From Alkalihalophilus marmarensis DSM 21297 (GTDB lineage: Bacteria > Bacillota > Bacilli > Bacillales > Bacillaceae_D), in the NCBI RefSeq assembly GCF_000474275.2, contig NZ_ATAE01000005.1:241348-305347 (forward strand): 64,000 nt of DNA, read 5' to 3'. Below the pieces are notes generated by a model, which had not been told where the DNA came from, searched no databases, and saw only the letters and a program-made list of their open reading frames with translations. Both the position numbers and the translations under genes were made by a program. Of this stretch, positions 8,236 through 16,976 are shown in pieces (the stretch's first letter is position 1; every line of letters begins with the position of its first letter).

Positions 8236-8380
8236 GGAGCGAGCAGGTTAATAAGTGGTTCCTATCATTTAAAGCAGGTGTTCAGTGATTTATCTTTTAT
8301 AGTGAAGATAATTTAATTTTGGTCTGCTCTAAATAGAAATCATCCCACTAAATCCGTTTCAAGGACAGTACTTAGCGGAT

Positions 8381-8484
8381 GAAATATGTGGAGACTTCTG
8401 TGGGGCCTAGAGCAGGAGTGAGATCCCACAGGGCTTTAGCCCGAGGAAGCTCACTAGCTCCCCACGGAAAGCGCAGTATATTTC
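8381..8484 (-). repeat. Intergenic palindromic repeat, copy C (inverted)
   Basis: The reverse complement carries CGCTTTCCGTGGGGAG, GCTTCCTCG and GGGATCTCACTCCTG, matching copies A and B. Ends are inverted: GAAATAT (8381-8387) with ATATTTC (8478-8484). With A and B it fills the 670-base interval between yutG and the next small gene; I see nothing else there. Confidence 0.8.
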
Positions 8485-8673
8485 AGGAGCGGTGACTATG
8501 CTCTAACCCATGTTTAAAGCACTCTTAGTTAAAAAAGTTTTCAAGGTTCACCTGCTCCCAAAAAAGCGAAGTGAATTTCAAGGGCTGCGAGGTTACACAC
8601 GCGGCCTCTTCATTGCTTGAGCAGACAGAATTCAGTATAATAGAAGATATTGGATGAAAGAAGGTTTGCTCTA

Positions 8674-8862
8674 GTGATGAAATCGTTGCCGAAGTGGATC
8701 TACTATAAACAAACGTTTCGTACGAAATTTCAAGCGGGGTGCATTAAAGCAAAGCTTGAAGATAATTGGATGAACGGCTATGAAGTTGGGCCATTAGTGG
8801 AGGTCCGCAAACTTAAGACGAATAAGTACATCGTTCGTTACACATATGATGAAACGGTATAA
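8674..8862 (+). CDS. Small hypothetical protein
   Basis: 62-residue basic protein that I do not recognise, with many Lys/Arg and aromatic residues and no membrane segment (PKWIYYKQTF, then YIVRYTYDE at the end). AAAGAAGG at 8657-8664 suits a GTG start at 8674 (nine bases) or the following ATG at 8677; the frame continues to an upstream TTG that lacks a ribosome site. It ends just before the hairpin shared with fumC. Confidence 0.5.
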   Translation: MMKSLPKWIYYKQTFRTKFQAGCIKAKLEDNWMNGYEVGPLVEVRKLKTNKYIVRYTYDETV

Positions 8863-8891
8863 AAAAGTCTTAAATAATTATTCACCAAATA

Positions 8892-8924
8892 AAGAGCTGA
8901 AACGGTCATACCGTTTCAGCTCTT
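8892..8924. terminator. Bidirectional terminator hairpin
   Basis: Perfect 15-bp stem AAGAGCTGAAACGGT (8892-8906) with 8910-8924, three-base loop, between the small gene (+) and fumC (-). Confidence 0.85.
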
Positions 8925-8929
8925 ATGCT

Positions 8930-10300
8930 TTACTTCTCATTAACCATATTTTCAGGGCGAACGAATGTATCAAATTCTTCTGGTGTTATATAACCCGTCT
9001 TCTCCGCTGCTTCACGTAATGTTAAATTTTCGTCAAAGGCGAGTTTTGCAATCTTTGCTGCTTTTTCATAACCAATGTGCGGATTAAGAGCAGTCACAAG
9101 CATTAACGAATTATTTAAGTGATCTTTCATTTTATCCTCGTTAATTTCTAAGCCCGCTAAACAGCGGTCATGGAAGCTGGCCATGCCATCACGAAGCAGT
9201 TCGATTGATTGAAGCACATTGTATATGATGACAGGTTTAAATACATTTAATTGAAAGTGTCCCTGACTAGCAGAAAAGCCGACGGTTACATCATTTCCAA
9301 ACACCTGAGCGCATACCATCGTCAGTGCCTCTGCTTGAGTAGGGTTTACCTTTCCAGGCATAATGGAACTGCCGGGTTCATTAATAGGCAGTTGATATTC
9401 GCCAATTCCTGATCTCGGACCAGAGGCTAAGAGACGGATATCATTCGCGATTTTAAATAAATTTGCTGCAAGTCCTTTTAAGTTTCCATGCAGGCCTACT
9501 AAAGCATCATGACTGGTAAGCCCATGAAAATAATTCGTAGAAGAGGTGAATGTTGTACCCAATTGAGTAGATAGCTGCTTACTCACCGCTTCGCCAAAAT
9601 CCTTAGGAGCATTTAGACCTGTTCCGACAGCAGTTCCGCCGATCGTTAAAATTTTCACATGTTCAAGGCTTTCTTCGATCATTTTTTTATTTGTCTCAAG
9701 CATATGTCTAAAGCCGCTGATTTCTTGTGCTACTGTTAAAGGAGTAGCATCTTGCAAGTGAGTACGGCCGATCTTCACCACATCTTGAAACGCTTGTTCT
9801 TTCTCTTTGCATGTCGCGATCATTCGATCAATTTCTTTATAAAGAGTTTTTTCAACTGCAAAGACTGTAGCCACATGCATGGCGGTTGGAAAGGTATCAT
9901 TTGAACTTTGTGAACGGTTCACGTCATCATTAGGGTGAATGAAGCCTTCTTTTGATTCGTTAGCTAATCTAGCGACTACTTCATTAACATTCATATTTGA
10001 TTGAGTGCCGCTTCCTGTCTGCCATACAACAAGAGGGAAGTGCTTTCTTGCATCTTGTTCTAGAAGCCGCTGAATGGAATCAATAATGGCTGCTGCTTTT
10101 TCTTCTTCTATTGCTCCCAATTCTTTATTTGCAATTGCACACGCTTTTTTGAGGTGGAGAAATGCTGTTATAACCTCATTTGGAATTTTTTCTTTTCCAA
10201 TTGGGAAATTTTCTAAGCTTCGCTGCGTTTGTGCACCCCAAAGTTTGTCATCTTCCACATACATTTCACCTAAAGTATCTCTTTCAATCCGTTTACTCAT
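8930..10300 (-). CDS. fumC: Class II fumarate hydratase
   Basis: Iron-independent fumarase of the TCA cycle (fumarate + water to malate), soluble homotetramer. Seen: SGTQSNMN (97-104), [10 protein letters not shown] (178-187) and the fumarase/aspartase signature [11 protein letters not shown] (310-320). The 456 residues match the family. AAGGGAG lies 8 bases before the ATG. Called citG in B. subtilis. Monocistronic. Aspartase and argininosuccinate lyase share the fold, but the FumC-type motifs make fumarase the clear call. Confidence 0.96.
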   Translation of the reverse strand: MSKRIERDTLGEMYVEDDKLWGAQTQRSLENFPIGKEKIPNEVITAFLHLKKACAIANKELGAIEEEKAAAIIDSIQRLLEQDARKHFPLVVWQTGSGTQSNMNVNEVVARLANESKEGFIHPNDDVNRSQSSNDTFPTAMHVATVFAVEKTLYKEIDRMIATCKEKEQAFQDVVKIGRTHLQDATPLTVAQEISGFRHMLETNKKMIEESLEHVKILTIGGTAVGTGLNAPKDFGEAVSKQLSTQLGTTFTSSTNYFHGLTSHDALVGLHGNLKGLAANLFKIANDIRLLASGPRSGIGEYQLPINEPGSSIMPGKVNPTQAEALTMVCAQVFGNDVTVGFSASQGHFQLNVFKPVIIYNVLQSIELLRDGMASFHDRCLAGLEINEDKMKDHLNNSLMLVTALNPHIGYEKAAKIAKLAFDENLTLREAAEKTGYITPEEFDTFVRPENMVNEK

Positions 10301-10480
10301 CTAGAAAACTCCCTTCTCATTACTAAGGTGTTCAAAAGTAACCCTACTTCATACATACCCTAAAATGTGAAAATTATTGATTCAATTTTACCAGTGATTC
10401 CTATTTACAAGTTGGGTCGTAATTGATATAGTAAGGGAGAAGTTCGGACGTCTGACATCTAGACAAGCATTTACAAAGAT

Positions 10481-10494
10481 CGACACCGCTTTCA
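10481..10494 (-). promoter_or_regulatory. cre-like site 1 (CcpA)
   Basis: The minus strand reads TGAAAGCGGTGTCG, one mismatch to the catabolite-responsive consensus TGWAANCGNTNWCA. Confidence 0.45.
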
Positions 10495-10520
10495 AGAGCC
10501 ATTCATTTTTTTGAACAGTA

Positions 10521-10534
10521 AGTAAGCGTTTTCA
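10521..10534 (+). promoter_or_regulatory. cre-like site 2 (CcpA)
   Basis: AGTAAGCGTTTTCA, one mismatch to TGWAANCGNTNWCA. Together with two neighbouring matches it lies in the ~400-base fumC-nucleoside transporter gap, which holds no gene. Confidence 0.5.
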
Positions 10535-10612
10535 GTTTGACTTTATGAACGATGGGTACATATAGGTAGTGTTCATGAAGCATCCTAAAGACGTTGATTC
10601 ATTGGTTTCTTG

Positions 10613-10626
10613 TGAAGGCGTTTTCT
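10613..10626 (+). promoter_or_regulatory. cre-like site 3 (CcpA)
   Basis: TGAAGGCGTTTTCT, two mismatches to the cre consensus, 74 bases before the transporter start. Confidence 0.3.
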
Positions 10627-10699
10627 TAAACGAGTAATGCAGGTGATCTGGCGATTTGAGCAAGTGACTCGCTAATAAATGAAAAAGAGGTGCGGTATC

Positions 10700-11917
10700 A
10701 TGAATTTTTTATGGGGAATTGTTGGGATCATTACGGTTTTTGCAGTTGCATATCTGCTCTCAGCTAACCGAAAAGCTATTCGCCCTAGAACAATTCTAGG
10801 AGGATTAGCTATCCAAATTGGTTTTGCTTTATTGGTCTTAAAGACAACAATTGGGCAGCAAGCATTACAAAAGCTAACTGAAGGGGTTCAATGGATCATT
10901 AGTGCTGCAAATGAAGGAATTGATTTTGTATTTGGTGGTTTCTTTGATGGGACTGGAGTAGAATTTGTATTTGCTATTAACGTATTATCTGTTGTTATCT
11001 TCTTCTCAGCTCTCATTTCTGTTTTATACTACCTTGGTGTTATGCAGTTAATCATCAAATTTATTGGTGGAGGACTTGCAAAATTACTTGGTACGTCGAA
11101 GACTGAGTCAATGTCTGCAGCTGCAAACATTTTCGTAGGACAAACAGAAGCACCTTTAATTGTAAAACCTTACTTAAACAAAATGTCACAATCAGAACTT
11201 TTTGCTGTTATGACAGGGGGACTTGCATCTGTAGCGGGTTCAGTATTGATTGGTTATGCGCTGCTTGGAGTTCCGCTTGAATACCTGCTTGCAGCTAGTT
11301 TCATGGCAGCTCCAGCTGGTCTGATTATGGCAAAAATGATTGTACCTGAAACAGAGCGTACAACAAATGAAGTGGATGACTTTAAGCTTGCTAAAGATGA
11401 GGATACAGTAAACATTATCGATGCAGCTGCTAAAGGGGCTAGTACTGGTTTAACTCTTGCGCTGAATATTGCAGCGATGTTAATTGCCTTTGTTGCGTTA
11501 ATTGCCTTAATTAATGGGCTCCTTTCATTCCTAGGCGGTTTTGCAGGACTTGAGAATTTAACGCTTGAACTGATCTTAGGATATGTATTTGCACCGCTTG
11601 CTTTCCTTATTGGTGTACCTTGGGATGAGGCAGTAATCGCAGGAAGCTTCATCGGTCAAAAGCTAGTAGTTAACGAATTCGTAGCTTATTTATCTTTTGC
11701 ACCGGAAATTGAAAATTTAAGTGAAAAAGCAGTTATTGTTATTAGTTTCGCACTTTGTGGTTTTGCTAACCTTTCTTCACTTGGTATTTTACTTGGTGGT
11801 CTTGGTAAGCTTGCTCCTGAACGTCGCGGAGATATTGCACGCTTAGGTCTTCGTGCAGTAGCTGCTGGTATGCTTGCATCATTATTAAGTGCAGCAATCG
11901 CGGGTATGTTAATTTAA
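10700..11917 (+). CDS. Concentrative nucleoside transporter (NupC/YutK family)
   Basis: Inner-membrane symporter that imports nucleosides. Multiple hydrophobic helices over 405 residues. Family signatures are clear: the GQTEAPLIVKPYL motif in the first half and the VNEFVAYLSF motif in the second. The start is chosen at MNFLWGIVG (10700), seven bases after AGAGGTG; an upstream in-frame ATG (10679) has no ribosome site. Three cre-like sequences upstream suggest catabolite control. Single gene closed by a strong terminator. Which nucleosides it carries cannot be read from the sequence. Confidence 0.92.
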   Translation: MNFLWGIVGIITVFAVAYLLSANRKAIRPRTILGGLAIQIGFALLVLKTTIGQQALQKLTEGVQWIISAANEGIDFVFGGFFDGTGVEFVFAINVLSVVIFFSALISVLYYLGVMQLIIKFIGGGLAKLLGTSKTESMSAAANIFVGQTEAPLIVKPYLNKMSQSELFAVMTGGLASVAGSVLIGYALLGVPLEYLLAASFMAAPAGLIMAKMIVPETERTTNEVDDFKLAKDEDTVNIIDAAAKGASTGLTLALNIAAMLIAFVALIALINGLLSFLGGFAGLENLTLELILGYVFAPLAFLIGVPWDEAVIAGSFIGQKLVVNEFVAYLSFAPEIENLSEKAVIVISFALCGFANLSSLGILLGGLGKLAPERRGDIARLGLRAVAAGMLASLLSAAIAGMLI

Positions 11918-11928
11918 TAAATAACGTG

Positions 11929-11969
11929 AATCTGCATATGTGCCTCATGGCGCATATGCAGATTTTTTT
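11929..11969 (+). terminator. Intrinsic terminator of nucleoside transporter
   Basis: 16-bp stem (AATCTGCATATGTGCC, 11929-11944, with 11949-11964, one G-T pair), TCAT loop, seven T residues. Confidence 0.93.
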
Positions 11970-12027
11970 GTTATCTAAAAAAGTGATATTGACAATTTCC
12001 AAACATATACATATACTAACTGTATTA

Positions 12028-12052
12028 GGTGTACTACTTTAATTAGTACACT
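12028..12052 (+). promoter_or_regulatory. YtrA-type operator
   Basis: GGTGTA (12028-12033), 13 bases, TACACT (12047-12052); inside it GTGTACTA and TAGTACAC form a perfect dyad. B. subtilis YtrA is known to bind AGTGTA-N13-TACACT. It lies 24 bases before the GntR gene, so the regulator probably represses its own operon. Confidence 0.7.
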
Positions 12053-12075
12053 ATAGACACCGAGGTGGTGAATAC

Positions 12076-12471
12076 ATGCTTATAACGATTAATCCTAAAA
12101 GTCAAAAGCCGCTCTATGAGCAAATCGTTCAACAAATTAAAGAGCTAGTAGCAAAAGGAATTTTAGAAGAGGAGGAGCAGCTGCCGTCTGTTCGAGATTT
12201 AGCTGCGCAAATAGTAATGAATCCAAACACTGTAAGTAAGGCATACAAAGAACTAGAGCGACAGGGTGTGATTGTCACCATAAGAGGCAAGGGAACCTTT
12301 GTAGCCGAGCAGTCGTTGAGAGAAGTTGATCCGAAAGAACGTCAGAAGATCCAAGAACAACTTCGTCAGCTTGTTATAGAAGCTAATTATGCAAACGTAG
12401 GAAAGACAGAAATGATCAAATGGATTGAAAAAGAATTTGAAGCATTGGGAGGATCACGTGATGCAGATTAA
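12076..12471 (+). CDS. GntR family regulator, YtrA subfamily
   Basis: Short GntR repressor: N-terminal winged helix (residues ~10-80; EEEQLPSVRDLAAQIVMNPNTVSKAYKELE is the helix-turn-helix, IRGKGTFVA the wing) and a short C-terminal dimerisation helix pair, 131 residues in total. This layout without a ligand domain defines the YtrA subfamily, which controls adjacent ABC transporters, usually in response to cell-wall antibiotics. Start supported by GAGGTGGTGA. Its 3' end overlaps the ABC ATPase gene by 11 bases. The upstream dyad matches the YtrA operator. Confidence 0.92.
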   Translation: MLITINPKSQKPLYEQIVQQIKELVAKGILEEEEQLPSVRDLAAQIVMNPNTVSKAYKELERQGVIVTIRGKGTFVAEQSLREVDPKERQKIQEQLRQLVIEANYANVGKTEMIKWIEKEFEALGGSRDAD

Positions 12472-13336
12472 ACAAGTGGGGAAAACCATTAAGCAACGAT
12501 CGATATTAAATGAAATTACGTTTGATATTGAACCAGGAAAAGTGACTGGTTTGATTGGGCGGAACGGGGCGGGGAAAACAACTCTGCTGCAGTTAATGGT
12601 AGGTATTCTTAAGCCCGAAGCCGGTGATATTTTAGTTGGAGAAAAAAGCATTTATGCTCATCCTGAAGTAAAGCAGGATATCGTATTTGTTCCAGATTCC
12701 CCGGAGGCGCTCAAATCTTATTCAATCAAAGAAATATGTCTGCTCTATAAAGAAATCTATCCGAAGTTTGATGAAGAACTATTTAATTCCTTATTAGACC
12801 GTTTTACTCTCCCTAAGAGCGGAAAGGTGGGGTCCTTCTCCAAAGGTATGAAAGCCTTGTTTGCACTTATTTTAGCTTTTTCGACGAAAGCGACCTATAT
12901 TTTACTAGATGAACCAACTGATGGACTTGATGTCATTGTGAAAAAACGAATTCTGCAATTTATAGTAGAAGCTGTAGCAGATTTTGAAGTAGCCGTTGTC
13001 ATTTCTTCTCATCGTCTAGATGAATTGGAGTACTTAGCCGACAGCATTATTATGTTAAAAGAAGGCGAAGTGTCGCGCACCTATTCTCTTGATTCGATTA
13101 AAGAATCATACAAAAAAGTGCAAGCTGTTTTTCCTCATGGTATGCCTGAATCAATTTCAAAGCTGGGCACTGTTATTAATGAAACAGGAAAAGTGTATAT
13201 TCTTGTCTTTGAAGACATGGAGAATAATGGAATTGAAAAAATAAAAGAAGCTCACCCACTATATATGGAAGAGCTGCCGATGACATTAGAAGATTTATTT
13301 GTCGCTAAACTTGGAGGTGAGCAGTTTGTCGGTTAA
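12461..13336 (+). CDS. ABC transporter ATPase, YtrB-like
   Basis: ATPase subunit of the GntR-controlled transporter. Seen: Walker A GRNGAGKT (33-40), divergent signature FSKGMKA (126-132) in place of LSGGQ, as is usual in the YtrB group, and Walker B YILLDE (146-151). The start at MQIKQVGK (12461, or the preceding GTG) follows GGGAGG by eight bases and lies inside the end of the regulator gene, implying translational coupling. 291 residues. Probably exports or counters a cell-envelope stress compound, by analogy; the substrate is unknown. Confidence 0.9.
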   Translation: MQIKQVGKTIKQRSILNEITFDIEPGKVTGLIGRNGAGKTTLLQLMVGILKPEAGDILVGEKSIYAHPEVKQDIVFVPDSPEALKSYSIKEICLLYKEIYPKFDEELFNSLLDRFTLPKSGKVGSFSKGMKALFALILAFSTKATYILLDEPTDGLDVIVKKRILQFIVEAVADFEVAVVISSHRLDELEYLADSIIMLKEGEVSRTYSLDSIKESYKKVQAVFPHGMPESISKLGTVINETGKVYILVFEDMENNGIEKIKEAHPLYMEELPMTLEDLFVAKLGGEQFVG

Positions 13337-14360
13337 AGGATTACTGCGAAAAGAATGGAAACAGTCAAGAGCCATTTTATTTCTCATCACACTATTATTT
13401 CTTTTCCATTTTCCGATCAGAGCAATGGTGAGCATAGAAAACTGGAGGGAAGAAGTTCGTTCAGCCCCTGCAGAAGCAATGAATTATTTAGAATGGTCGG
13501 TGCACAGTGCACTTGGAATGAGTGTATTTTCACTCGTTATTATCGTCCTTCTCGTAACTCTCGCCGTACAGTTGATCGGTTCAGAAAGAAGCACAAGACG
13601 TCAGGACTTTGCTTTTGCCTTGCCTTACAGGAGGCGTACGATGTTTTTAGTGAAATGGTTGATGGGTGTAGTACCCGTTCTCGTTCTCTATCCAATTACC
13701 TTTCTTTCAGCTTACTTTATGATCGTATCATCAGAATTTGGATTCCATTTAGATGGGGTAAACTTTCTTGAGGCGTTCATGCTCCCATTATTAGGTTTTA
13801 TTGCAACCTACAGCTTTACGCTGTTTATTGGAACCATTACAGGTGAGATGATTTCACAAATTGCCTTAACCTTTATTTTCACTATTTTTCCTGTAGGTAT
13901 TTTGGTATTAGTAGGTTACTTTTTTGAAGTGAACTTTAATAATGGTTACTTTTTTGGCAGAATTTCAGAAGAGGCTTCCCGCTTTATCTGGCCGATCTAT
14001 ACGGTTTATAACCCGACATCTGCCATGGGGGATGGGGAATTTATGAATCTATGGATTCCGCTTGCAGCTACACTCCTGTTTGTTGGTGCAGGTCAATGGC
14101 TATATGAGCAAAATCATAGTGAATTTAATGGAGAGTTTCTTATCTTTAAACAACTTGAACCTATTTTCCGAGCAGGGATCATTGTTTGTTTTGCTTTACT
14201 TGGCGGAATGGTCGGTTCGGGTCTTGTTCCATGGAGCTTAAAAAATGGAAGTATCTTAGAGCTTGTTTTCTACTGGGTTGGTGCTGCTATCTTTACGTAC
14301 TTGAGCATTTTATTAACGAAGCGTCTATTTTCCATGAATATTACGATTAAAGGGAAATAA
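13326..14360 (+). CDS. ABC-2 type permease subunit
   Basis: Membrane partner of the YtrB-like ATPase. About seven hydrophobic segments; the N-terminus LLRKEWKQSR before the first helix, and RQDFAFALPYRR between helices 2 and 3, resemble YtrC/YtrD-type subunits. I choose the TTG at 13326, five bases after GGAGGTGA; this start overlaps the ATPase gene's last codons. 344 residues. Only one permease gene is present, whereas B. subtilis ytr has two plus accessory genes, so a homodimer is likely. Closed by the hairpin at 14370-14404. Confidence 0.83.
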   Translation: MSVKGLLRKEWKQSRAILFLITLLFLFHFPIRAMVSIENWREEVRSAPAEAMNYLEWSVHSALGMSVFSLVIIVLLVTLAVQLIGSERSTRRQDFAFALPYRRRTMFLVKWLMGVVPVLVLYPITFLSAYFMIVSSEFGFHLDGVNFLEAFMLPLLGFIATYSFTLFIGTITGEMISQIALTFIFTIFPVGILVLVGYFFEVNFNNGYFFGRISEEASRFIWPIYTVYNPTSAMGDGEFMNLWIPLAATLLFVGAGQWLYEQNHSEFNGEFLIFKQLEPIFRAGIIVCFALLGGMVGSGLVPWSLKNGSILELVFYWVGAAIFTYLSILLTKRLFSMNITIKGK

Positions 14361-14369
14361 AGAGAACAA

Positions 14370-14404
14370 AAACAAGCTGCCCATAGAATGAGGGCAGCTT
14401 GTTT
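14370..14404. terminator. Bidirectional terminator
   Basis: AAACAAGCTGCCC (14370-14382) pairs with GGGCAGCTTGTTT (14392-14404) between the ABC permease (+) and msrB (-). Confidence 0.88.
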
Positions 14405-14407
14405 CAT

Positions 14408-14842
14408 TTATGCCTGAAATAATTTTAAATACGCACCGTATCCTTCTTTTTCAAGATCTTCTTTTGGGATGAAGCGAAGGGAAGCTGAGTTGATACAATA
14501 ACGCAGACCATTTGGACCAGGACCGTCATTAAACACATGGCCTAAATGAGAATCGGAGTCTTTGCTGCGGACTTCTGTACGAATCATAAAATGCGAACGG
14601 TCTTCTTTTTCAATGATTTCTTCATCTACGATCGGTTTAGTAAAACTAGGCCAGCCGCAGCCCGCATCATATTTATCTAAAGAGCTGAATAAAGGTTTAC
14701 CAGACACGATATCCACATAGATTCCATCATCTTCTACATTATAATACTCGTTACGAAACGGAGGCTCTGTCCCGTTATTTTGAGTCACTTCATACTGCAT
14801 TGGCGTTAATCTTTCTTTTAATTCTTCTTTATTTCGACTCAT
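14408..14842 (-). CDS. msrB: Peptide-methionine (R)-S-oxide reductase MsrB
   Basis: Repairs the R epimer of methionine sulfoxide. Seen: GCGWPSF (Cys62, probable resolving Cys), GHVF and the catalytic [11 protein letters not shown] motif (Cys116). The two CxxC zinc pairs found in many MsrB proteins are absent, so this is the zinc-free type. 144 residues, cytosolic. Its start lies within the end of msrA (14-base overlap), so both are made from one transcript and translationally coupled. Confidence 0.95.
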   Translation of the reverse strand: MSRNKEELKERLTPMQYEVTQNNGTEPPFRNEYYNVEDDGIYVDIVSGKPLFSSLDKYDAGCGWPSFTKPIVDEEIIEKEDRSHFMIRTEVRSKDSDSHLGHVFNDGPGPNGLRYCINSASLRFIPKEDLEKEGYGAYLKLFQA

Positions 14843-15377
14843 CTTGGTTATCCCCCCAGTTGTTTTTGATAAATGCTGCTCGTCCTGAGCCTTTATGATA
14901 CATCATATAATGAAATGGATTTTTCTTATAATAGTCCTGATGGTATTCTTCTGCAGGATAAAAGGTTTGTGCGGGAAGAATATCGACTGTAATCGGTTTT
15001 GTAAACCGGCCGCTTGCTTGCAGTTCAGCTTTAGATTCTTCCGCTGTTTCTTTTTGGCTCTCATCATGATAAAAAATAGCGGGCCTGTAAGAATCTCCGC
15101 GGTCATGAAATTGACCGCCTGCATCCGTTGGGTCTATTTGCTGCCAAAAAATCTCCACTAACTGTTTATAAGAGAAGATCTCAGGGTTGTATGTGATCTG
15201 AACCGCTTCATAATGACCAGTCGTCTCAGAACAAACTTCTTTGTAGGTTGGATTTTCGGTATGTCCGCCCGTATATCCTGATATGACAGATTCAATGCCG
15301 TCATAGGAGTCAAAAGGCTTTACCATACACCAAAAGCAGCCTCCCGCAAATGTTGCTTTTCTAAAAGCTTCTGCCAT
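14829..15377 (-). CDS. msrA: Peptide-methionine (S)-S-oxide reductase MsrA
   Basis: Repairs the S epimer of methionine sulfoxide. Catalytic GCFWC motif with Cys14; downstream [17 protein letters not shown] and YHQDYY are family hallmarks. 182 residues. An AAGGAGTG ribosome site precedes the start. Operon with msrB. No signal peptide, so it works on cytosolic proteins. Confidence 0.95.
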   Translation of the reverse strand: MAEAFRKATFAGGCFWCMVKPFDSYDGIESVISGYTGGHTENPTYKEVCSETTGHYEAVQITYNPEIFSYKQLVEIFWQQIDPTDAGGQFHDRGDSYRPAIFYHDESQKETAEESKAELQASGRFTKPITVDILPAQTFYPAEEYHQDYYKKNPFHYMMYHKGSGRAAFIKNNWGDNQDESK

Positions 15378-15474
15378 AATGCAACACTCCTTACATAGTA
15401 TAGTGCTTAGTATATCATGATAGGCACTTACATGACTTAAGATACGCTTATATAATGAATTAGTAAGGTTTAGA

Positions 15475-15514
15475 AAAACGAATATTCTACTTCTCCTTCA
15501 AGAAAGTTCGTGCT
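15475..15514 (+). promoter_or_regulatory. Candidate PurR operator (paired PurBoxes)
   Basis: CGAAT (15479-15483) within AAAAACGAATATT faces GTTCG (15506-15510) within AAAGTTCGTG, with 22 bases between the cores. The known PurR arrangement is two inverted AWWWCCGAACWWT boxes with this spacing. The left box has two mismatches and the right more, but it lies before a purine permease. Confidence 0.4.
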
Positions 15515-15565
15515 ATGATAGAATCTTGGCGCAGTTTTTTAAGACTGACGCTGGGTGGGAGAGGG

Positions 15566-15586
15566 ATTCAACGAAAAGAGTTGAAT
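15566..15586 (+). promoter_or_regulatory. Hairpin at the start codon of the purine permease gene
   Basis: ATTCAAC (15566-15572), seven-base loop, GTTGAAT (15580-15586). It contains the first candidate ATG (15585) and would bring the purine-rich GGGAGAGGG just upstream next to the second ATG (15594). Possible translational control. Confidence 0.35.
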
Positions 15587-16889
15587 GATACACATGAAAG
15601 GGGTATTTGAACGGTTTGATTTAGATGGTCACGATACGACCATCAAGCGAGAGGTGACAGCAGGACTTGTTTCCTTTTTGACGATTGTTTATATCGTTGC
15701 TGTCAACGGCGTCATTTTGGCTGACGCAGGAATTCCATTAGAGGCTGCCATTGTGGCTACCATTGTCACATCACTAGTAGGCTGTATCTTAATGGGCTTT
15801 TGGAGTAATGCACCGATCATCTTGGTGCCAGGGATGGGCGTTAATGCCTTATTTACCTACACGTTTGTCCATGCATTGGGACTGACTTGGCAAGAAGCAC
15901 TTGCAGCTGTATTTGTGTCAGGATTGATTTTTATTGCGATCGCTTTTACAAAGCTTGCACCTATTTTAAGTGCTGCAATTCCTCAATCATTAAAAGATGC
16001 GATTACAGTCGGTATAGGGTTATTTCTAACCTTTATCGGACTGCAGAAAGGCGGATTGATCCAAGCAAATGAAGAGACCTTTATCCAGGTAGCACACTTA
16101 GGCGACCCGCTGCCGTTTGCAACAATTCTCACATTGCTTATAGCAGTCGTCTTATTCATTCGCAATGTGCCTGGGAATTTCTTGATTACGATGGTGGCAG
16201 GAACGATTCTAGCTGTCTTTATCGGTGTAAAGCCGAGCCAAGGTACATCAGAAGGTTTCTCTCTAGCTAGTTATGGATCTTTATTCGGAGAATTATCCTT
16301 TGGCGGTATTGCTACTCTTGCCTTTTGGATAGCTGTGTTTTCAATGACTATGGTATTAGTATTTGAAAATCTCGGGCTGATTCATGGTCACTTGCAAATG
16401 ACAGGGCATCCGGAGAAAGGGAATAAAGCATTAAGAGCGAACGCAGTCTCTGCATTATCCTCTGGTATTTTTGGTACAAGTCCAACAGTTTCTACAGTCG
16501 AGACTGCAGCGGGGATTTCAGCAGGAGGGAGAACTGGCTTGACCGCTATTGTGACAGGATTGTTATTTGGGGTTACGTTATTTATGATTCCTCTTATAAC
16601 GGCGGTGCCTGATAGTGCGATTGCCCCTATCTTACTTGTCGTTGGCGGATTGATGGTACAAAACATTAAGTCGATTCCGTTTCATGATTTCTCAGAAGGG
16701 TTTCCAGCCTTTTTAGTGCTGGCGCTGATTCCTTTAACATATAGCATCGCTGAAGGCATGGCATTTGGATTCATTGCCTATCCGATCTTAAAAATGGCTA
16801 TCGGAAAAGCAAAAGAAGTCCCTGTACCGTTATACTTCATTGCGAGTTTGTTTTTAGTTCACATGATCCTTCATTCAGTCGGGGGATAA
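15585..16889 (+). CDS. Purine (guanine/hypoxanthine/adenine) permease, AzgA/PbuG-PbuO family
   Basis: NCS2-superfamily proton symporter with about 12 hydrophobic segments. Seen: GLVSFLTIVYIVAVNG near the N-terminus, the GMGVNALFTYTFV motif, MVLVFENLGLIHGH and the GTSPTVSTVETAAGISAGGRTG loop typical of AzgA-type permeases. 434 residues. Start is ATG 15585 or ATG 15594 (MKGVFERF); both are close to a small hairpin and neither has a canonical ribosome site. A possible PurR operator lies upstream. Exact base specificity cannot be read from sequence. Confidence 0.9.
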   Translation: MIHMKGVFERFDLDGHDTTIKREVTAGLVSFLTIVYIVAVNGVILADAGIPLEAAIVATIVTSLVGCILMGFWSNAPIILVPGMGVNALFTYTFVHALGLTWQEALAAVFVSGLIFIAIAFTKLAPILSAAIPQSLKDAITVGIGLFLTFIGLQKGGLIQANEETFIQVAHLGDPLPFATILTLLIAVVLFIRNVPGNFLITMVAGTILAVFIGVKPSQGTSEGFSLASYGSLFGELSFGGIATLAFWIAVFSMTMVLVFENLGLIHGHLQMTGHPEKGNKALRANAVSALSSGIFGTSPTVSTVETAAGISAGGRTGLTAIVTGLLFGVTLFMIPLITAVPDSAIAPILLVVGGLMVQNIKSIPFHDFSEGFPAFLVLALIPLTYSIAEGMAFGFIAYPILKMAIGKAKEVPVPLYFIASLFLVHMILHSVGG

Positions 16890-16895
16890 TAGAAG

Positions 16896-16929
16896 AAGCT
16901 GGTTCCTTAATCCGGAACTGGCTTTTTTG
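16896..16929 (+). terminator. Intrinsic terminator of purine permease
   Basis: AAGCTGGTTCC (16896-16906) pairs with GGAACTGGCTT (16913-16923) including G-T pairs; six T residues follow. Confidence 0.85.
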
Positions 16930-16976
16930 ATATGAGTAAATTAAACTTGTTGTAATAAAAAGCAGGGGGAAGATGA

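Noticed and set aside
8020..8316. 99-codon frame over the palindromic repeats
   Set aside because: It lies wholly in repeat DNA, has no ribosome site, and its residues follow the palindromes rather than any protein pattern.
13355..13771. Open frame within the ABC permease gene, other frame
   Set aside because: Shadow of a well-supported membrane protein gene; no start signal.
15378..15584. Purine riboswitch before the purine permease
   Set aside because: The conserved core sequences of guanine/adenine aptamers were not found; only short hairpins are present.
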